Source: Streptomyces galbus (GTDB taxonomy: Bacteria; Actinomycetota; Actinomycetes; Streptomycetales; Streptomycetaceae). From it: 64,000 bases of DNA. The notes below the pieces were generated by a model. It was not told where the DNA came from. It searched no databases and saw only the letters and a list, made by a program, of their open reading frames with translations. The stretch is from positions 124,001-188,000 of the forward strand of contig NZ_SZPR01000008.1 in NCBI RefSeq assembly GCF_005280195.1, given 5' to 3'. A program made the translations under genes and the position numbers. Each line of letters begins with the position of its first letter. Position 1 is the first letter of the stretch. This document shows, piece after piece, positions 7,772 to 15,836 of this stretch.

Positions 7772-9199
7772 CTACTGGTCTCCTTGCGCGGGAGTGTCGG
7801 ATCGCTTGACGGGGCCGGGCGCGGGGTGCGCGCCCGGCGCGGTCGCGGGGTGGTCGCGGGCGGGTGCGCCGCCGGACCGGTGCCCGGCGGGCTCCCCGCC
7901 CGGCATCCGCACCAGCTCGGGGGACGCGGTGTCCAGCGGCACGGACCAGGACCGTACGAGGCCCAACTGCACGCCCTGGCGCGGCAGTACGGCGTCCAGC
8001 AGCCAGTCGGCTGCGACCCGGACCCGGTTGCCGGGCATGGCCGCCAGGTGGTAGCCGCGCGTGACCGCGCCGGCCAGCGGGCCGGACAGCGGCACGCCGA
8101 GCGGGTTCGCGGCGGCCTGGACCCCGCCGAGGTCCACCACGAACCCCAGGTCCTTGTGCCGGTAGGACCGCAGCTCGCCCCCGATCAGCGAGGCGGCGAC
8201 GTTCTGCCCGGCGACCTTGCCCTGCCGCCAGGCGTGCTGGGCGGTCATCGGCGTGTACTGGCCCGGCTCGTCGAGGTCGGGAACGGCGGCGGCGTCCCCG
8301 CAGGCGAACACCTCGGGCCGGCCCGGGACCCGCAGCGTGGGCTCGACGAGCAGCCGGCCGCGCTCCATGGGCAGGCCCAGCGACTCGGCGAGCGGGTCGG
8401 GCCGCACGCCCACGCACCACACCAGGGTGCGGGTGTCGACGAACTCCCCGTCGGTCAGCAGGACCCCGTCGCGGGTGGCCTCCTTCACGGAGGTCCCCGT
8501 GCGCACCTCGACGCCCCGCCCGCGCAGCACGCGGCCGGCGGTGTCCGACAGCCGCCGGTCCAGCTCGGGCAGCACGCGCCCGGCCAGGTCCAGCAGCAGC
8601 CAGCGGGGGCGGACGCCGTCGCGCAGGGGGTGCTTGCGGACCAGCGCGTCGGTCAGCAGCTGCCCCTGTGCCGCGACCTCGGTGCCGGTGTACCCGGCGC
8701 CGACCACCACGAAGGTGCACCGGGCGGCGCAGCTCTTGGGGTCGTCGGCGGAGGCCGCGAGCTCGATCTGGCGGGTGACGTGGTCGCGCAGGTACAGGGC
8801 CTCGGGCAGACCGCGGAAGCCGTGGGCGTGCTCCGCGACCCCCGGGACGGGCAGCAGCTTGTTGACGCTGCCGGCGGCCAGGACGAGCCGGTCGTAGGCG
8901 AGGGTGGCGGTGTCGCCCTCGGGACCCGTGCAGTGGACGCTGCGCGCGTCGAGGTCGATGTGGTCGGCCTCGCCGAGGACGAGCCGGACGCCGCGCAGGG
9001 TGCCGCTGAGGGAGACGGTGACCCGGCGCGGCTCGAGGATGCCGGCGGCCACCTGGGGCAGCAGGGGAAGGTAGAGGAAGTAGTCGGTCGGGTTCAGCAG
9101 GGTGATGTCGGCGCGGCCCCGGGCCGCCCGGCTCAGGGTGCGGGCCGCGCGGTAGCCGGCGAAGCCGGCGCCGACGATCACGATGCGGGGTCGACTCAC
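7772..9199 (-). CDS. Type II NADH dehydrogenase-like FAD/NAD(P) oxidoreductase
   Basis: 475-residue pyridine nucleotide-disulphide oxidoreductase of the non-proton-pumping NADH:quinone dehydrogenase (NDH-2) group. The GTG start at 9199 gives VSRPRIVIVGAGFAGYRAA, placing the FAD GxGxxG at 10-15; longer readings lack a ribosome site. A second Rossmann motif, VVVGAGYTGTEVA, is at about 164-176 for NADH, and RPEVFACGDAAAVPD near 305-320 contacts FAD. The C-terminal part holds the AWRQGKVAGQNVAASL segment common in NDH-2. It heads an operon with transketolase and the LigD-type gene, and it is divergent from the F420-dependent gene across a 205-bp spacer holding sigma-B-like promoter matches. Confidence 0.85.
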   Translation of the reverse strand: MSRPRIVIVGAGFAGYRAARTLSRAARGRADITLLNPTDYFLYLPLLPQVAAGILEPRRVTVSLSGTLRGVRLVLGEADHIDLDARSVHCTGPEGDTATLAYDRLVLAAGSVNKLLPVPGVAEHAHGFRGLPEALYLRDHVTRQIELAASADDPKSCAARCTFVVVGAGYTGTEVAAQGQLLTDALVRKHPLRDGVRPRWLLLDLAGRVLPELDRRLSDTAGRVLRGRGVEVRTGTSVKEATRDGVLLTDGEFVDTRTLVWCVGVRPDPLAESLGLPMERGRLLVEPTLRVPGRPEVFACGDAAAVPDLDEPGQYTPMTAQHAWRQGKVAGQNVAASLIGGELRSYRHKDLGFVVDLGGVQAAANPLGVPLSGPLAGAVTRGYHLAAMPGNRVRVAADWLLDAVLPRQGVQLGLVRSWSVPLDTASPELVRMPGGEPAGHRSGGAPARDHPATAPGAHPAPGPVKRSDTPAQGDQ

Positions 9200-9275
9200 G
9201 GGCGGGCCTCCGGCGGTGTGGCGGGCGTGGTGCTCCTGCGGGGTGTCTCGGCTGCGCGACGGTCCGGCATTCCGC

Positions 9276-9300
9276 GTCCCCCTGGGTGCCGGGGCCAAAC
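9276..9300 (-). promoter_or_regulatory. Sigma-B-like promoter candidate for the NDH-2 operon
   Basis: GTTT (9300-9297), 15 bases, GGGGAC (9281-9276) on the minus strand, one base off the Streptomyces sigma-B -10 consensus GGGTAC/T. It lies about 77 bases upstream of the GTG at 9199. Confidence 0.35.
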
Positions 9301-9331
9301 CCGGGCCCGGGCGCGCGGCGGGAGCACGCCG

Positions 9332-9355
9332 GTTTCCGCGCCGGGCCCCGGGTAC
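9332..9355 (+). promoter_or_regulatory. Sigma-B-like promoter candidate for the F420 oxidoreductase
   Basis: GTTT (9332-9335), 14 bases, GGGTAC (9350-9355), an exact match to the Streptomyces stress sigma-B pattern GNNT-N14-16-GGGTAC/T. The expected transcript start is about 45 bases before the ATG at 9405, which has its own TGGAGGT site. Confidence 0.55.
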
Positions 9356-9404
9356 CCGGGCGCCGAACGACCCGATCGCCTTTCCCCCCGTGGAGGTACC
9401 CCCC

Positions 9405-10358
9405 ATGCCCGAGTACGGCTACTTCCTGTCCTGCGAGGAGTTCTCCCCCGCGGAGCTGGTGGAGCAGGCGCGGATGGCCGAGCAGGCCGGGTTCCAGGCG
9501 CTGTGGATCTCCGACCACTACCACCCGTGGAACGACGCGCAGGGCCAGAGCCCGTTCGTGTGGTCGGTGATCGGGGCGCTGTCGGAGGCGGTGTCGCTGC
9601 CGGTCGAGACCGCGGTGACCTGTCCGACGGTGCGGATGCACCCGGCGGTGGTGGCGCAGGCCGCGGCGACGAGCGCGGTGATGACCCGGGGCCGCTTCCG
9701 GCTCGGCGTCGGCAGCGGCGAGGCGCTCAACGAGCACATCCTCGGCGACGCCTGGCCGCCCGCGACCGTGCGCCTGGAGATGCTGGAGGAGGCGATCCAG
9801 GTGATGCGCCGGCTGTTCACCGGCGAGGAGGTCACCCACCACGGCAAGCACTACACGGTGGAGAACGCCCGGCTGTACACGGTGCCCGACGAGCCGGTCC
9901 CGATCGACGTCTCCGGCTTCGGCCCGAAGGCGACCTCGCTCGCGGCGCGCGTCGGCGACGGCTACATCACGATGATGCCGGACGCGTCGATGGTGGAGCA
10001 GTACCGCAAGGGCGGCGGCGGCAGCAAGCCGGTCAGCGGCGGCATGAAGGTCTGCTACGGCACCGACCGCGACGAGGCGGTCCGTACGGTGCACAAGCTC
10101 TGGCCGAACCAGTTCCTGCCCGGCGAGATGGGCCAGATCCTGCCCACCCCGAGCCACTTCGAGCAGCTCGAGCCGCTGGTGACCGAGGAGATGGTGGCCG
10201 ACGGCACGGTGTGCGGGGACGACGTGGACCAGCACGTGGCGGCGCTGACGGAGTTCGCGGACGCCGGGTTCGACCGGATCTACGTCAACCAGATCGGCCC
10301 CGACCAGCAGGGCTTCTTCGACTTCTACCGCACGAAGGTGCTCCCCCGGCTGCCGTGA
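9405..10358 (+). CDS. F420-dependent LLM-class oxidoreductase (glucose-6-phosphate dehydrogenase-like)
   Basis: 317-residue luciferase-like monooxygenase-fold enzyme of the F420-dependent glucose-6-phosphate dehydrogenase-like subgroup. Visible signatures are MPEYGYFLSCEEFSP at the start, ALWISDHYHPW near 35-45, a PVETAVTCPTVRMHPAVVAQ strand, and RLGVGSGEALNEHILG near 100-115. These features fit binding of deazaflavin F420 rather than FMN. The substrate is not evident, and this subgroup is large in actinomycetes. The ATG at 9405 follows TGGAGGT by eight bases. A sigma-B-like promoter lies upstream, which would fit a role in redox stress. It converges on the SDR gene with only 22 bases between stops. 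Confidence 0.85.
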   Translation: MPEYGYFLSCEEFSPAELVEQARMAEQAGFQALWISDHYHPWNDAQGQSPFVWSVIGALSEAVSLPVETAVTCPTVRMHPAVVAQAAATSAVMTRGRFRLGVGSGEALNEHILGDAWPPATVRLEMLEEAIQVMRRLFTGEEVTHHGKHYTVENARLYTVPDEPVPIDVSGFGPKATSLAARVGDGYITMMPDASMVEQYRKGGGGSKPVSGGMKVCYGTDRDEAVRTVHKLWPNQFLPGEMGQILPTPSHFEQLEPLVTEEMVADGTVCGDDVDQHVAALTEFADAGFDRIYVNQIGPDQQGFFDFYRTKVLPRLP

Positions 10359-10380
10359 GCCGGGCGCACGTGGGCCGTGG

Positions 10381-11430
10381 TCACCGCGGGCGCCCGCTGC
10401 GGCGCAGGCCCGCGGTGACCGCGGCCACGGCGCCGCCCGCGAGGAGCCCCAGGCCGACGCGGGAGCGGTTGCGCGAGGCCCATTGCTGGACGCTGCGGTC
10501 CGCCGACTCCTCGCCGAAGCGGCCGTGCGCGCCGAAGTCGTGGCCGTGCGGCCCGTCCAGCGGGGACCACAGGTTGCCGTCCCGGGTGGGCGGCTCGCCC
10601 TCGTCCTGCTGGGAGTCGTACCCGGTGCGGCCCAGGTAGCGGTCCAGCAGGCCCGGTACGACGGCGTTGGCGAGGAGGGTGGCCGCCGTGGAGCCGCCGA
10701 CCCAGTACTCGCGCCGCCGGGCGTGTCCGGCCGCGTGCACGATCGCACGGGCCGCGACCTCCGGCTGGTAGACGGGCGCGACGGGCCGGGAGCGGCGGGA
10801 CATCCGGTCCACCACCCAGTCGAACTGGGGGGTGTTTAGGGCGGGCATCTGCACCATCGTGGTGCGCACCCGGCTCCTGTCGTGCAGCAGCTCGCAGCGC
10901 AGCGACTCGTTGAAGCCCTGGATGGCGTGCTTGGCCCCGCAGTACGCGGACTGCAGCGGCACCCCGCGGTAGGCGAGCGCGGAGCCCACCTGCACGATGG
11001 TGCCGTGGTCCCGGGGCAGCATGTGCCGCAGCGCCGCCCGGGTGCCGAACACGTAACCCAGGTAGGTCACTTCGGTCACCCGGCGGAACTCGTCCGGGGT
11101 GATCTCGGCGAACGGCGCGAAGATCCCGGTGAAGGCGTTGTTGACCCAGACGTCGATCCGGCCGAACGCGTCCACGACCCGCTGGGCGGCGTCCTCCACG
11201 GCCCGGGCGTCGGCCGTGTCGACGGGGACGACCAGCGCCTGTCCGCCCGCGCGGCGGACGTCGTCCGCCGCCGCGTCGAGGCCCTCGCGTCCGCGGGCCA
11301 GGAGGGCGACCCGGTCGCCGCGGGCGGCGAAGGCACGGGCCGTGGCCCGGCCGACGCCGCCGCTGGCTCCGGTCACCACGACGACCCTGCTCGTGGCGTC
11401 CTTCGGTGCCGGTGTCCATGGTGTGCGCAT
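10381..11430 (-). CDS. Short-chain dehydrogenase/reductase with C-terminal membrane-like segment
   Basis: 349-residue classical SDR. The NAD(P)-binding TGASGGVG is at 20-27, and the catalytic pair is in SAYCGAKHAIQGF (Tyr and Lys in YxxxK), with the Ser in QVGSALAYRG. Residues after about 260 extend the fold and end with an Ala/Val/Gly-rich segment (GLGLLAGGAVAAVTAGL) followed by an Arg-rich tail, which could tether it to the membrane. The start at 11430 is preceded by GTGAGGC. It lies six bases downstream of the holin-like gene on the same strand, so the two form an operon. Substrate unknown. Confidence 0.82.
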   Translation of the reverse strand: MRTPWTPAPKDATSRVVVVTGASGGVGRATARAFAARGDRVALLARGREGLDAAADDVRRAGGQALVVPVDTADARAVEDAAQRVVDAFGRIDVWVNNAFTGIFAPFAEITPDEFRRVTEVTYLGYVFGTRAALRHMLPRDHGTIVQVGSALAYRGVPLQSAYCGAKHAIQGFNESLRCELLHDRSRVRTTMVQMPALNTPQFDWVVDRMSRRSRPVAPVYQPEVAARAIVHAAGHARRREYWVGGSTAATLLANAVVPGLLDRYLGRTGYDSQQDEGEPPTRDGNLWSPLDGPHGHDFGAHGRFGEESADRSVQQWASRNRSRVGLGLLAGGAVAAVTAGLRRSGRPR

Positions 11431-11436
11431 GGTGCC

Positions 11437-11964
11437 TCACGCCCGGTGGTGCGGGCCCTCGGGGTCGACGTCGTCGCGGCCGGGCGCGGCGGGCGTGGTG
11501 CCCGGCACGGCCGGTCCGCCGGCGGCCGGGAAGCCGGTGGCGCCGGCCGCGCTGCTCGGGGCGACCGGCGGCATGGGCGGGGCCGCGGGGGGCGTGGCCG
11601 GCGGGGTGCCGCCGGCGGCCGGGCCGCCGTGGCCCGCGTGTCCGAGCCCGTGCCCGGGGGCCGGGTGGGACGCGGAGGGCCGGGCGACGTTGCGCAGGAA
11701 GAAGGCGACGGCGCCGAGGATCACCGCGGTGATCAGGGCGGCCGCCCAGTCCGGCAGGCCGATGTCCAGGGCCAACCCGACGGCGAGCGCGACGGCGGCT
11801 CCGGCGTACAGGGCGACCGCGCCGGACGCGGCGTACAGCAGGGCGGTGCGGCGCTGCCGCCGGGTCTGCTCGCGCAGCTCCTCGCGGATGGTCTCCCGTG
11901 CCACCTGGGCGAGCTCGTCGACCAGGTGTCTGTCCAGATGCTCCAGGTGATCGATGCGGTCCAT
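11437..11964 (-). CDS. Holin-superfamily-like (DUF1469-type) membrane protein
   Basis: 175-residue membrane protein. An N-terminal amphipathic helix (MDRIDHLEHLDRHLVDELAQ) is followed by two predicted membrane helices at about 45-72 (LLYAASGAVALYAGAAVALA) and 78-97 (WAAALITAVILGAVAFFL). The last 75 residues are a Pro/Ala/Gly-rich, probably disordered tail. This arrangement matches actinobacterial proteins annotated as phage holin family or DUF1469; nothing nearby suggests phage, so lysis is unlikely. The ATG at 11964 is preceded on its strand by a near match to a sigma-B promoter only ten bases upstream. It is the first gene of a two-gene operon with the SDR. Confidence 0.7.
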   Translation of the reverse strand: MDRIDHLEHLDRHLVDELAQVARETIREELREQTRRQRRTALLYAASGAVALYAGAAVALAVGLALDIGLPDWAAALITAVILGAVAFFLRNVARPSASHPAPGHGLGHAGHGGPAAGGTPPATPPAAPPMPPVAPSSAAGATGFPAAGGPAVPGTTPAAPGRDDVDPEGPHHRA

Positions 11965-11973
11965 GGACTGCGG

Positions 11974-11998
11974 GTACCCGCCGTCACCGGCGCGTAAC
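11974..11998 (-). promoter_or_regulatory. Near-consensus sigma-B promoter before the holin-like gene
   Basis: GTTA (11998-11995), 15 bases, GGGTAC (11979-11974) on the minus strand. The -10 is exact, while the -35 has A instead of T at its fourth base. The transcript would start at or within a few bases of the ATG at 11964. Confidence 0.4.
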
Positions 11999-12050
11999 GC
12001 CGCGGCGGGCCGGCCGGGCCGGGGCCGGGACGTGCGGGCGGTGCCCCAAC

Positions 12051-12056
12051 TAGGCT
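12051..12056 (+). promoter_or_regulatory. Leaderless -10 (TAGGCT) for the VOC gene
   Basis: TAGGCT lies exactly seven bases before the ATG at 12064, so transcription should begin at the start codon. No Shine-Dalgarno sequence is present and no -35 is evident. Confidence 0.55.
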
Positions 12057-12063
12057 CGTGCGC

Positions 12064-12414
12064 ATGGAGATTCTGGGAGCGACACTGCGCGTCTGCGTCG
12101 ACGACCTGGAGGCCGCGGTCTCCTTCTACGAACGCCTCACCGGCACCCCGGCGCTGCGCTTCGCGCGCGGTGGCGTCGAGGTGGCGGCCGTGGGCTGCTT
12201 CCTGCTGATGAGCGGGCCGCAGGCCGAGCTGGAGGTGCTGCGCAAGGTCGCGGCGACCATCGCGGTCACCGACGTCGACGAGGCGCACAAGACCCTCACC
12301 GGGCTCGGCGCGGACATCGTGGCGGGCCCCGTGCCGACCCCGGTGGGCCGCAACCTCATCGCCCGCCACCCGGACGGCGCGGTCTACGAGTACGTCGACC
12401 GCAGGCCGGCCTGA
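12064..12414 (+). CDS. VOC-family (glyoxalase/bleomycin-resistance fold) protein
   Basis: 116-residue single-domain vicinal-oxygen-chelate protein. The two beta-alpha-beta-beta-beta halves are visible: MEILGATLRVCVDDLEAAVS opens the first, and ATIAVTDVDEAHKTLTGLG opens the second, which ends in RHPDGAVYEYVDRRP. Such proteins bind a metal or small ligand and may be enzymes or drug-binding proteins; this sequence gives no substrate. I use the ATG at 12064 rather than the GTG two codons earlier because a TAGGCT -10 sits seven bases upstream. The gene is divergent from the holin-like gene and converges on the DUF5107 gene. Confidence 0.78.
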   Translation: MEILGATLRVCVDDLEAAVSFYERLTGTPALRFARGGVEVAAVGCFLLMSGPQAELEVLRKVAATIAVTDVDEAHKTLTGLGADIVAGPVPTPVGRNLIARHPDGAVYEYVDRRPA

Positions 12415-12425
12415 CCGGCCTGCGG
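12399..12425 (+). terminator. Hairpin straddling the VOC stop codon
   Basis: Perfect 11-bp inverted repeat, arms 12399-12409 and 12415-12425, whose five-base loop contains the TGA stop. It lies between convergent genes and has no T-tract. Confidence 0.6.
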
Positions 12426-12483
12426 CCACCCGGTCCCTTCCGCGGGCCTCCGGACGTCGGGCGGGGCCGGCCGTTCAGGCCCG

Positions 12484-14436
12484 TCACGTCCCTTCCGGGT
12501 GCATGCGGAAGTCCAGCCGGGCCGGCAGCGGGCCGTCCCCGGCGCGGGCCCACAGCCGGTCGATGTCGTCGGCGCCCTCGCGCAGGTCGGCCGGTTCCAG
12601 GCCGGCGTCGAGCACGGCCCGCGCCGCCTCCCGCCGCCCCTCGGCGAGCAGCAGCGCGGCCTCGGCCAGCCGGAACCGGCCCCGGGCGCGGATCTCGGGG
12701 CCCAGCCGCTGCCACACCGCGCGGGCGGCGGCCGGGCGGCCCGCGGCGAGCAGCGCCTCGATGGCCTCGCGGCCGAGCGCGGCGCTCGCCGCCGTCCAGG
12801 CGTCGCCGTCGTCGCGGCGCTCGCGGCACAGGTCGTCGAACGCCTCGGCGTACCGGTCGGCGGCCCGCTCGCCGTGCCCGGCGAGCCGGTCGGCCACGGC
12901 CAGGCAACGCAGCAACGGCCAGAGGGACGGGGCGAGTCCGAGGGCCCGTTCCCAGCTCCGCACCGCCTGCGCGTGGTCCCCGGCGTGCCACTGGGCGACG
13001 CCGAGGTGGTACTCGGCCGACGGGGTGGCCGGGGCGGTCTCCAGCATGTCCCGCCAGTGCGGGGCGACCAGGCTGGGTCCCGGCGGACGGACGCGGCGCG
13101 GCTCGGGGTAGGAGCCGGTCCGCAGCAACTCCCGCCACGGTTCCTGCTCTTCGCCGAGCGTCTCCTCGGGGAAGGGGGTGCCGGGCAGCTTCCAGCCGGC
13201 GCGCAGCACTTCGAGGGCGCCCCAGCCGGACCCGGTGGCCAGCACCTCGCCGGGGTCGGTGTCGGCGCGGGACCGCCAGGCGGCGTACGCCGCGTCGACG
13301 GCGGCCCGGGGCAGCGCGGCGGCCAGCCGGGCCTCGGCCTCCCGGACCACGTCGGTCCAGGCGCCGTCGCGCGGGGCGTCCAGCGGGCCGTACGCCTCCA
13401 GCCAGGACACCTCGCTCTGCGCCTCCAGCCGGACGTGCTCGAGCTGGGTGCGGGCGAGGCCGGCCTGGATCTCGCAGTAGCCGCCCGTGCCGGGCTCGGT
13501 GAGCCACTCCTGCCAGCGCCGGCCGCCCGGTCCGGTGCCCCACACGAACAGCTTGCGCCCGCGCAGCGCGTCGGTCGACGTCTGCACGAGGCCGTGCCCG
13601 TCGGCGTCCAGCGCGGCGATCCAGCGGCGCCGGCCGGCCGGGACGTCGTAGAAGTAGTCGGCGGCGTGACGGCTGCCGAGCGGGTGGCTGCGGTCGGCGC
13701 CGTCGTGCACGGGGACCGGGACCCGGCGCAGCCGGCGCTCGTACCCGAAGTGGTACGCCGCGTCGGCGGGGGCGAGGACGCGGCACTCCTCGGGCACCGC
13801 GATGTTCGACCACCAGTACAGCGGGCGGGGCCTCTCGTGCGGGTTGCGCACGCGGACGCCGACGTACAGGAAGTCGGAGCCCTCCGGCAGCCACAGGTCG
13901 ACCTGGAAGGGCAGGTCGCGCAGCCGCTCCCACTCCCACAGGCGCAGCATCGCGCCGCCGTCGGGGGCGGGGACACGGGCGGCGTGCAGGGGCGAGCAGG
14001 ACAGGGTGGTGTGGCCGGTGGCGCCGATGTTCCACTCGACACCACCGGAGTACCAGGCGCCGTTGAGGGCGAAGTTCGCCGGCTGGAACACCGGGTTGCG
14101 GTAGAGGAGTTCACGGCTCGTCGGCTTGTGGAACAGGGAGGCGACGCGGCCGCCGAGGGACGGCAGGACGGTCACGGCCAGGCGGTCGTTCTCCAGGACC
14201 AGGGCGTCGAGGTCGCGCGGCACGCGCCGTCTGCCGTAGCCGTCGCGCACCCGCACGGGCAGCAGGCTGCGCAGCGGCTCGTACCGGATCTGGCGGGCCA
14301 TCTCGCGCGGCAGGTCCTCCAGGTCGCGGTCCTGGACGTGGTGGACCTCGTCGAGCGGGCTCAGCGGGGGCAGCGGGTTGTCGGGTCCCAACTCGGCGGC
14401 GGGCAGGGTCACTACGGCACGTCGGATGCTCGTCAC
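12484..14436 (-). CDS. DUF5107 domain protein with C-terminal TPR-like region
   Basis: 650-residue protein. Residues about 40-330 match the DUF5107 beta-rich fold seen in carbohydrate-related proteins (LAVTVLPSLGGRVASLFHK, then NGAWYSGGVEWNIGATGHT and LYWWSNIAVPE), which resembles aldose-epimerase or galactose-mutarotase-like sandwiches. The remaining 300 residues are Ala/Arg/Trp-rich helices with TPR-like spacing (EYHLGVAQWHAGDHAQAVRS). A sugar-related role is inferred from the fold only. The GTG start at 14436 is entangled with a tiny upstream reading frame (14433-14444): the GGAGG site is five bases from that small ATG and 13 bases from the GTG. Confidence 0.75.
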   Translation of the reverse strand: MTSIRRAVVTLPAAELGPDNPLPPLSPLDEVHHVQDRDLEDLPREMARQIRYEPLRSLLPVRVRDGYGRRRVPRDLDALVLENDRLAVTVLPSLGGRVASLFHKPTSRELLYRNPVFQPANFALNGAWYSGGVEWNIGATGHTTLSCSPLHAARVPAPDGGAMLRLWEWERLRDLPFQVDLWLPEGSDFLYVGVRVRNPHERPRPLYWWSNIAVPEECRVLAPADAAYHFGYERRLRRVPVPVHDGADRSHPLGSRHAADYFYDVPAGRRRWIAALDADGHGLVQTSTDALRGRKLFVWGTGPGGRRWQEWLTEPGTGGYCEIQAGLARTQLEHVRLEAQSEVSWLEAYGPLDAPRDGAWTDVVREAEARLAAALPRAAVDAAYAAWRSRADTDPGEVLATGSGWGALEVLRAGWKLPGTPFPEETLGEEQEPWRELLRTGSYPEPRRVRPPGPSLVAPHWRDMLETAPATPSAEYHLGVAQWHAGDHAQAVRSWERALGLAPSLWPLLRCLAVADRLAGHGERAADRYAEAFDDLCRERRDDGDAWTAASAALGREAIEALLAAGRPAAARAVWQRLGPEIRARGRFRLAEAALLLAEGRREAARAVLDAGLEPADLREGADDIDRLWARAGDGPLPARLDFRMHPEGT

Positions 14437-14444
14437 GTCCCCAT
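14433..14444 (-). other. Four-codon mini reading frame (ATG GGG ACG TGA) overlapping the DUF5107 start
   Basis: A GGAGG ribosome site is optimally spaced (five bases) for an ATG at 14444 whose frame stops after three codons. Its TGA overlaps the GTG start of the DUF5107 gene (GTGA). This arrangement could load ribosomes by termination-reinitiation. Confidence 0.35.
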
Positions 14445-14614
14445 GGAAACCTCCGGCGGCGGGGCTGACCAGGGCCGCCGCAGGTCAGGATTGCGCAAAA
14501 GGGCGGATCCGGGCGCCGTCGCGACCGCCGGGCCGCGCGGGGAAATCCCGTGGGCGCGGCGTCCCCGCCGCCGTAGAGTCGGGCCGGTCACGGCACGAGC
14601 GAGGAGCGCACACG

Positions 14615-14962
14615 ATGACCGAGCAGCACACCTACCGGGTGATCGTCCGGGGCACCTGGGACGGCCTCACCGAGGAGGCCCGCACCCGGTTGCTCGCGGA
14701 GGCGGACCGGCACGGGCTGGCGATCATGCGGTTCACCGAGGAGGGCACGCTGACCTACGAGCCGCGCCCGCTGAAGCACTTCTCGATGCGCTTCGTGGTG
14801 GTGTCGGACGCGGCCGACGGCGAGGAGATGGCGGGCGCGGTCGCCGAGGACCGTGCCGAGTCGGCGCTGCGCGCGCTCGGGTACGGCTGGACGGCGCTGC
14901 GCTCGACCGTCACCGACCTGGACACCATGAAGGTCAACCGGAGGTCCGCATCTCGACGGTGA
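14615..14962 (+). CDS. DUF6204-family small protein
   Basis: 115-residue protein resembling DUF6204 (HTYRVIVRGTWDGLTEEAR, LKHFSMRFVVVSDAADG, and a final LGYGWTALRSTVTDLDTMK). It looks like a small ferredoxin-like alpha/beta fold, and its function is unknown. The ATG at 14615 has GAGGAG nine bases upstream and a TAGAGT -10-like hexamer about 40 bases upstream. The last 29 bases overlap the end of the convergent GNAT gene, so the two transcripts are complementary at their 3' ends. Confidence 0.72.
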   Translation: MTEQHTYRVIVRGTWDGLTEEARTRLLAEADRHGLAIMRFTEEGTLTYEPRPLKHFSMRFVVVSDAADGEEMAGAVAEDRAESALRALGYGWTALRSTVTDLDTMKVNRRSASRR

Positions 14963-15485
14963 GCGCCCAGCGTTCGTGGTCGCGCCAGTCGCCGTCGATG
15001 TAGAGCATCTTCGGGGAGAAGCCCTCCAGCCGGAAGCCCGCGGCCCGGGCGAGGGCGACGGAGGCCGTGTTCAGCGGCTGCACGTTGATCTCCAGGCGGT
15101 GCAGCCGCATCGGTCCGAAGGCGTGCCCGACGACCAGGTCCAGCCCCTCGCGCATCAGGCCGCGCCCGGCGGCATGGGCGAAGGCCCCGTAGCCGAGCGC
15201 GCCGCACTGGAAGGCGCCCTCGACGATGTTGTTGATGTTGACGAAGCCCGCGAGGGCCCCGTCGTCCCGGGTGCACACCAGGAAGCCGGCCTTCGACGGG
15301 TCCTCGATCAGCCGCGCGGCGTACGCGGTGTAGGCCTGGGGCGTGGTGGGCGGGAACAGCCAGGGGTGGTGCAGGTCCTTGCTCTCCCGGGCCCGCGCGG
15401 TGAACTCGGCGGCGTCCTCGTAGGTGAAGTGGCGTATGCCCACCCGGGGGCCCTCGGCGAGGAAGCGGGACGGTGTGTGCGGCAT
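14934..15485 (-). CDS. GNAT N-acetyltransferase (RimJ/RimL-like)
   Basis: 183-residue GCN5-related acetyltransferase. Visible parts are GIRHFTYEDAAEFTARARES, the beta-4 region DDGALAGFVNINNIV, a Gly-rich acetyl-CoA pyrophosphate-binding segment, and RLEINVQPLNTASVALARAAGFR, which is the RimJ/RimL hallmark. The substrate is probably the N-terminus of a protein or a small amine, but this cannot be told from sequence. The ATG at 15485 is chosen because TACCCT lies six bases upstream, the leaderless arrangement recurring in this window. Confidence 0.8.
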   Translation of the reverse strand: MPHTPSRFLAEGPRVGIRHFTYEDAAEFTARARESKDLHHPWLFPPTTPQAYTAYAARLIEDPSKAGFLVCTRDDGALAGFVNINNIVEGAFQCGALGYGAFAHAAGRGLMREGLDLVVGHAFGPMRLHRLEINVQPLNTASVALARAAGFRLEGFSPKMLYIDGDWRDHERWALTVEMRTSG

Positions 15486-15491
15486 CGGGCC

Positions 15492-15497
15492 AGGGTA
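15492..15497 (-). promoter_or_regulatory. Leaderless -10 (TACCCT) for the GNAT gene
   Basis: TACCCT on the minus strand ends six bases before the ATG at 15485; no Shine-Dalgarno sequence is present. Confidence 0.45.
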
Positions 15498-15505
15498 CGG
15501 CGCGG

Positions 15506-15751
15506 TCAGCGGCGCCGCCTCGCGAGGGTGAGGCAGGACCCGCACAGCGCGCCGATGACGCCGGTGGCGAGCAGGGCCACCCACAGCGGCATGGTCACCA
15601 CGGGCACCAGCAGCCTGATCTCGGTGTCGGCCGTGTTCTCGAAGAGGAACACCAGCGCGAGGGCGGCGAGGACCAGGACGGCGATCCGGGCGGGGGTCAG
15701 CGCACGGGTCCGGGGCTCCCCGGTGCGGCGCTCGGAGGTCTTCGCGGTCAT
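15506..15751 (-). CDS. LapA-like two-helix membrane protein
   Basis: 81-residue membrane protein of the LapA/DUF1049 type. After a charged N-terminus (MTAKTSERRTGEPRTRALTP) come two hydrophobic helices, about 23-40 (ARIAVLVLAALALVFLFEN) and 50-72 (PLWVALLATGVIGALCGSCL), ending in an Arg-rich cytoplasmic tail. The FENTADTEIRLLVP loop between the helices is typical of the family. E. coli LapA acts in control of lipopolysaccharide synthesis, which cannot apply here, so the function is unknown. It precedes the GNAT gene by 20 bases on the same strand. Confidence 0.75.
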   Translation of the reverse strand: MTAKTSERRTGEPRTRALTPARIAVLVLAALALVFLFENTADTEIRLLVPVVTMPLWVALLATGVIGALCGSCLTLARRRR

Positions 15752-15836
15752 GGCACCAGGGTGCGCCCGACGGCGTCCGCCCGCACGCCGGCCCGGGCCC
15801 GGCGCCGCGGGGTGCCGGGTGACGGTGGCCGGCGTC

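Noticed and set aside
11437..11964. Holin-like protein as phage lysis gene
   Set aside because: No endolysin or other phage gene nearby; it pairs with an SDR and has a stress-type promoter.
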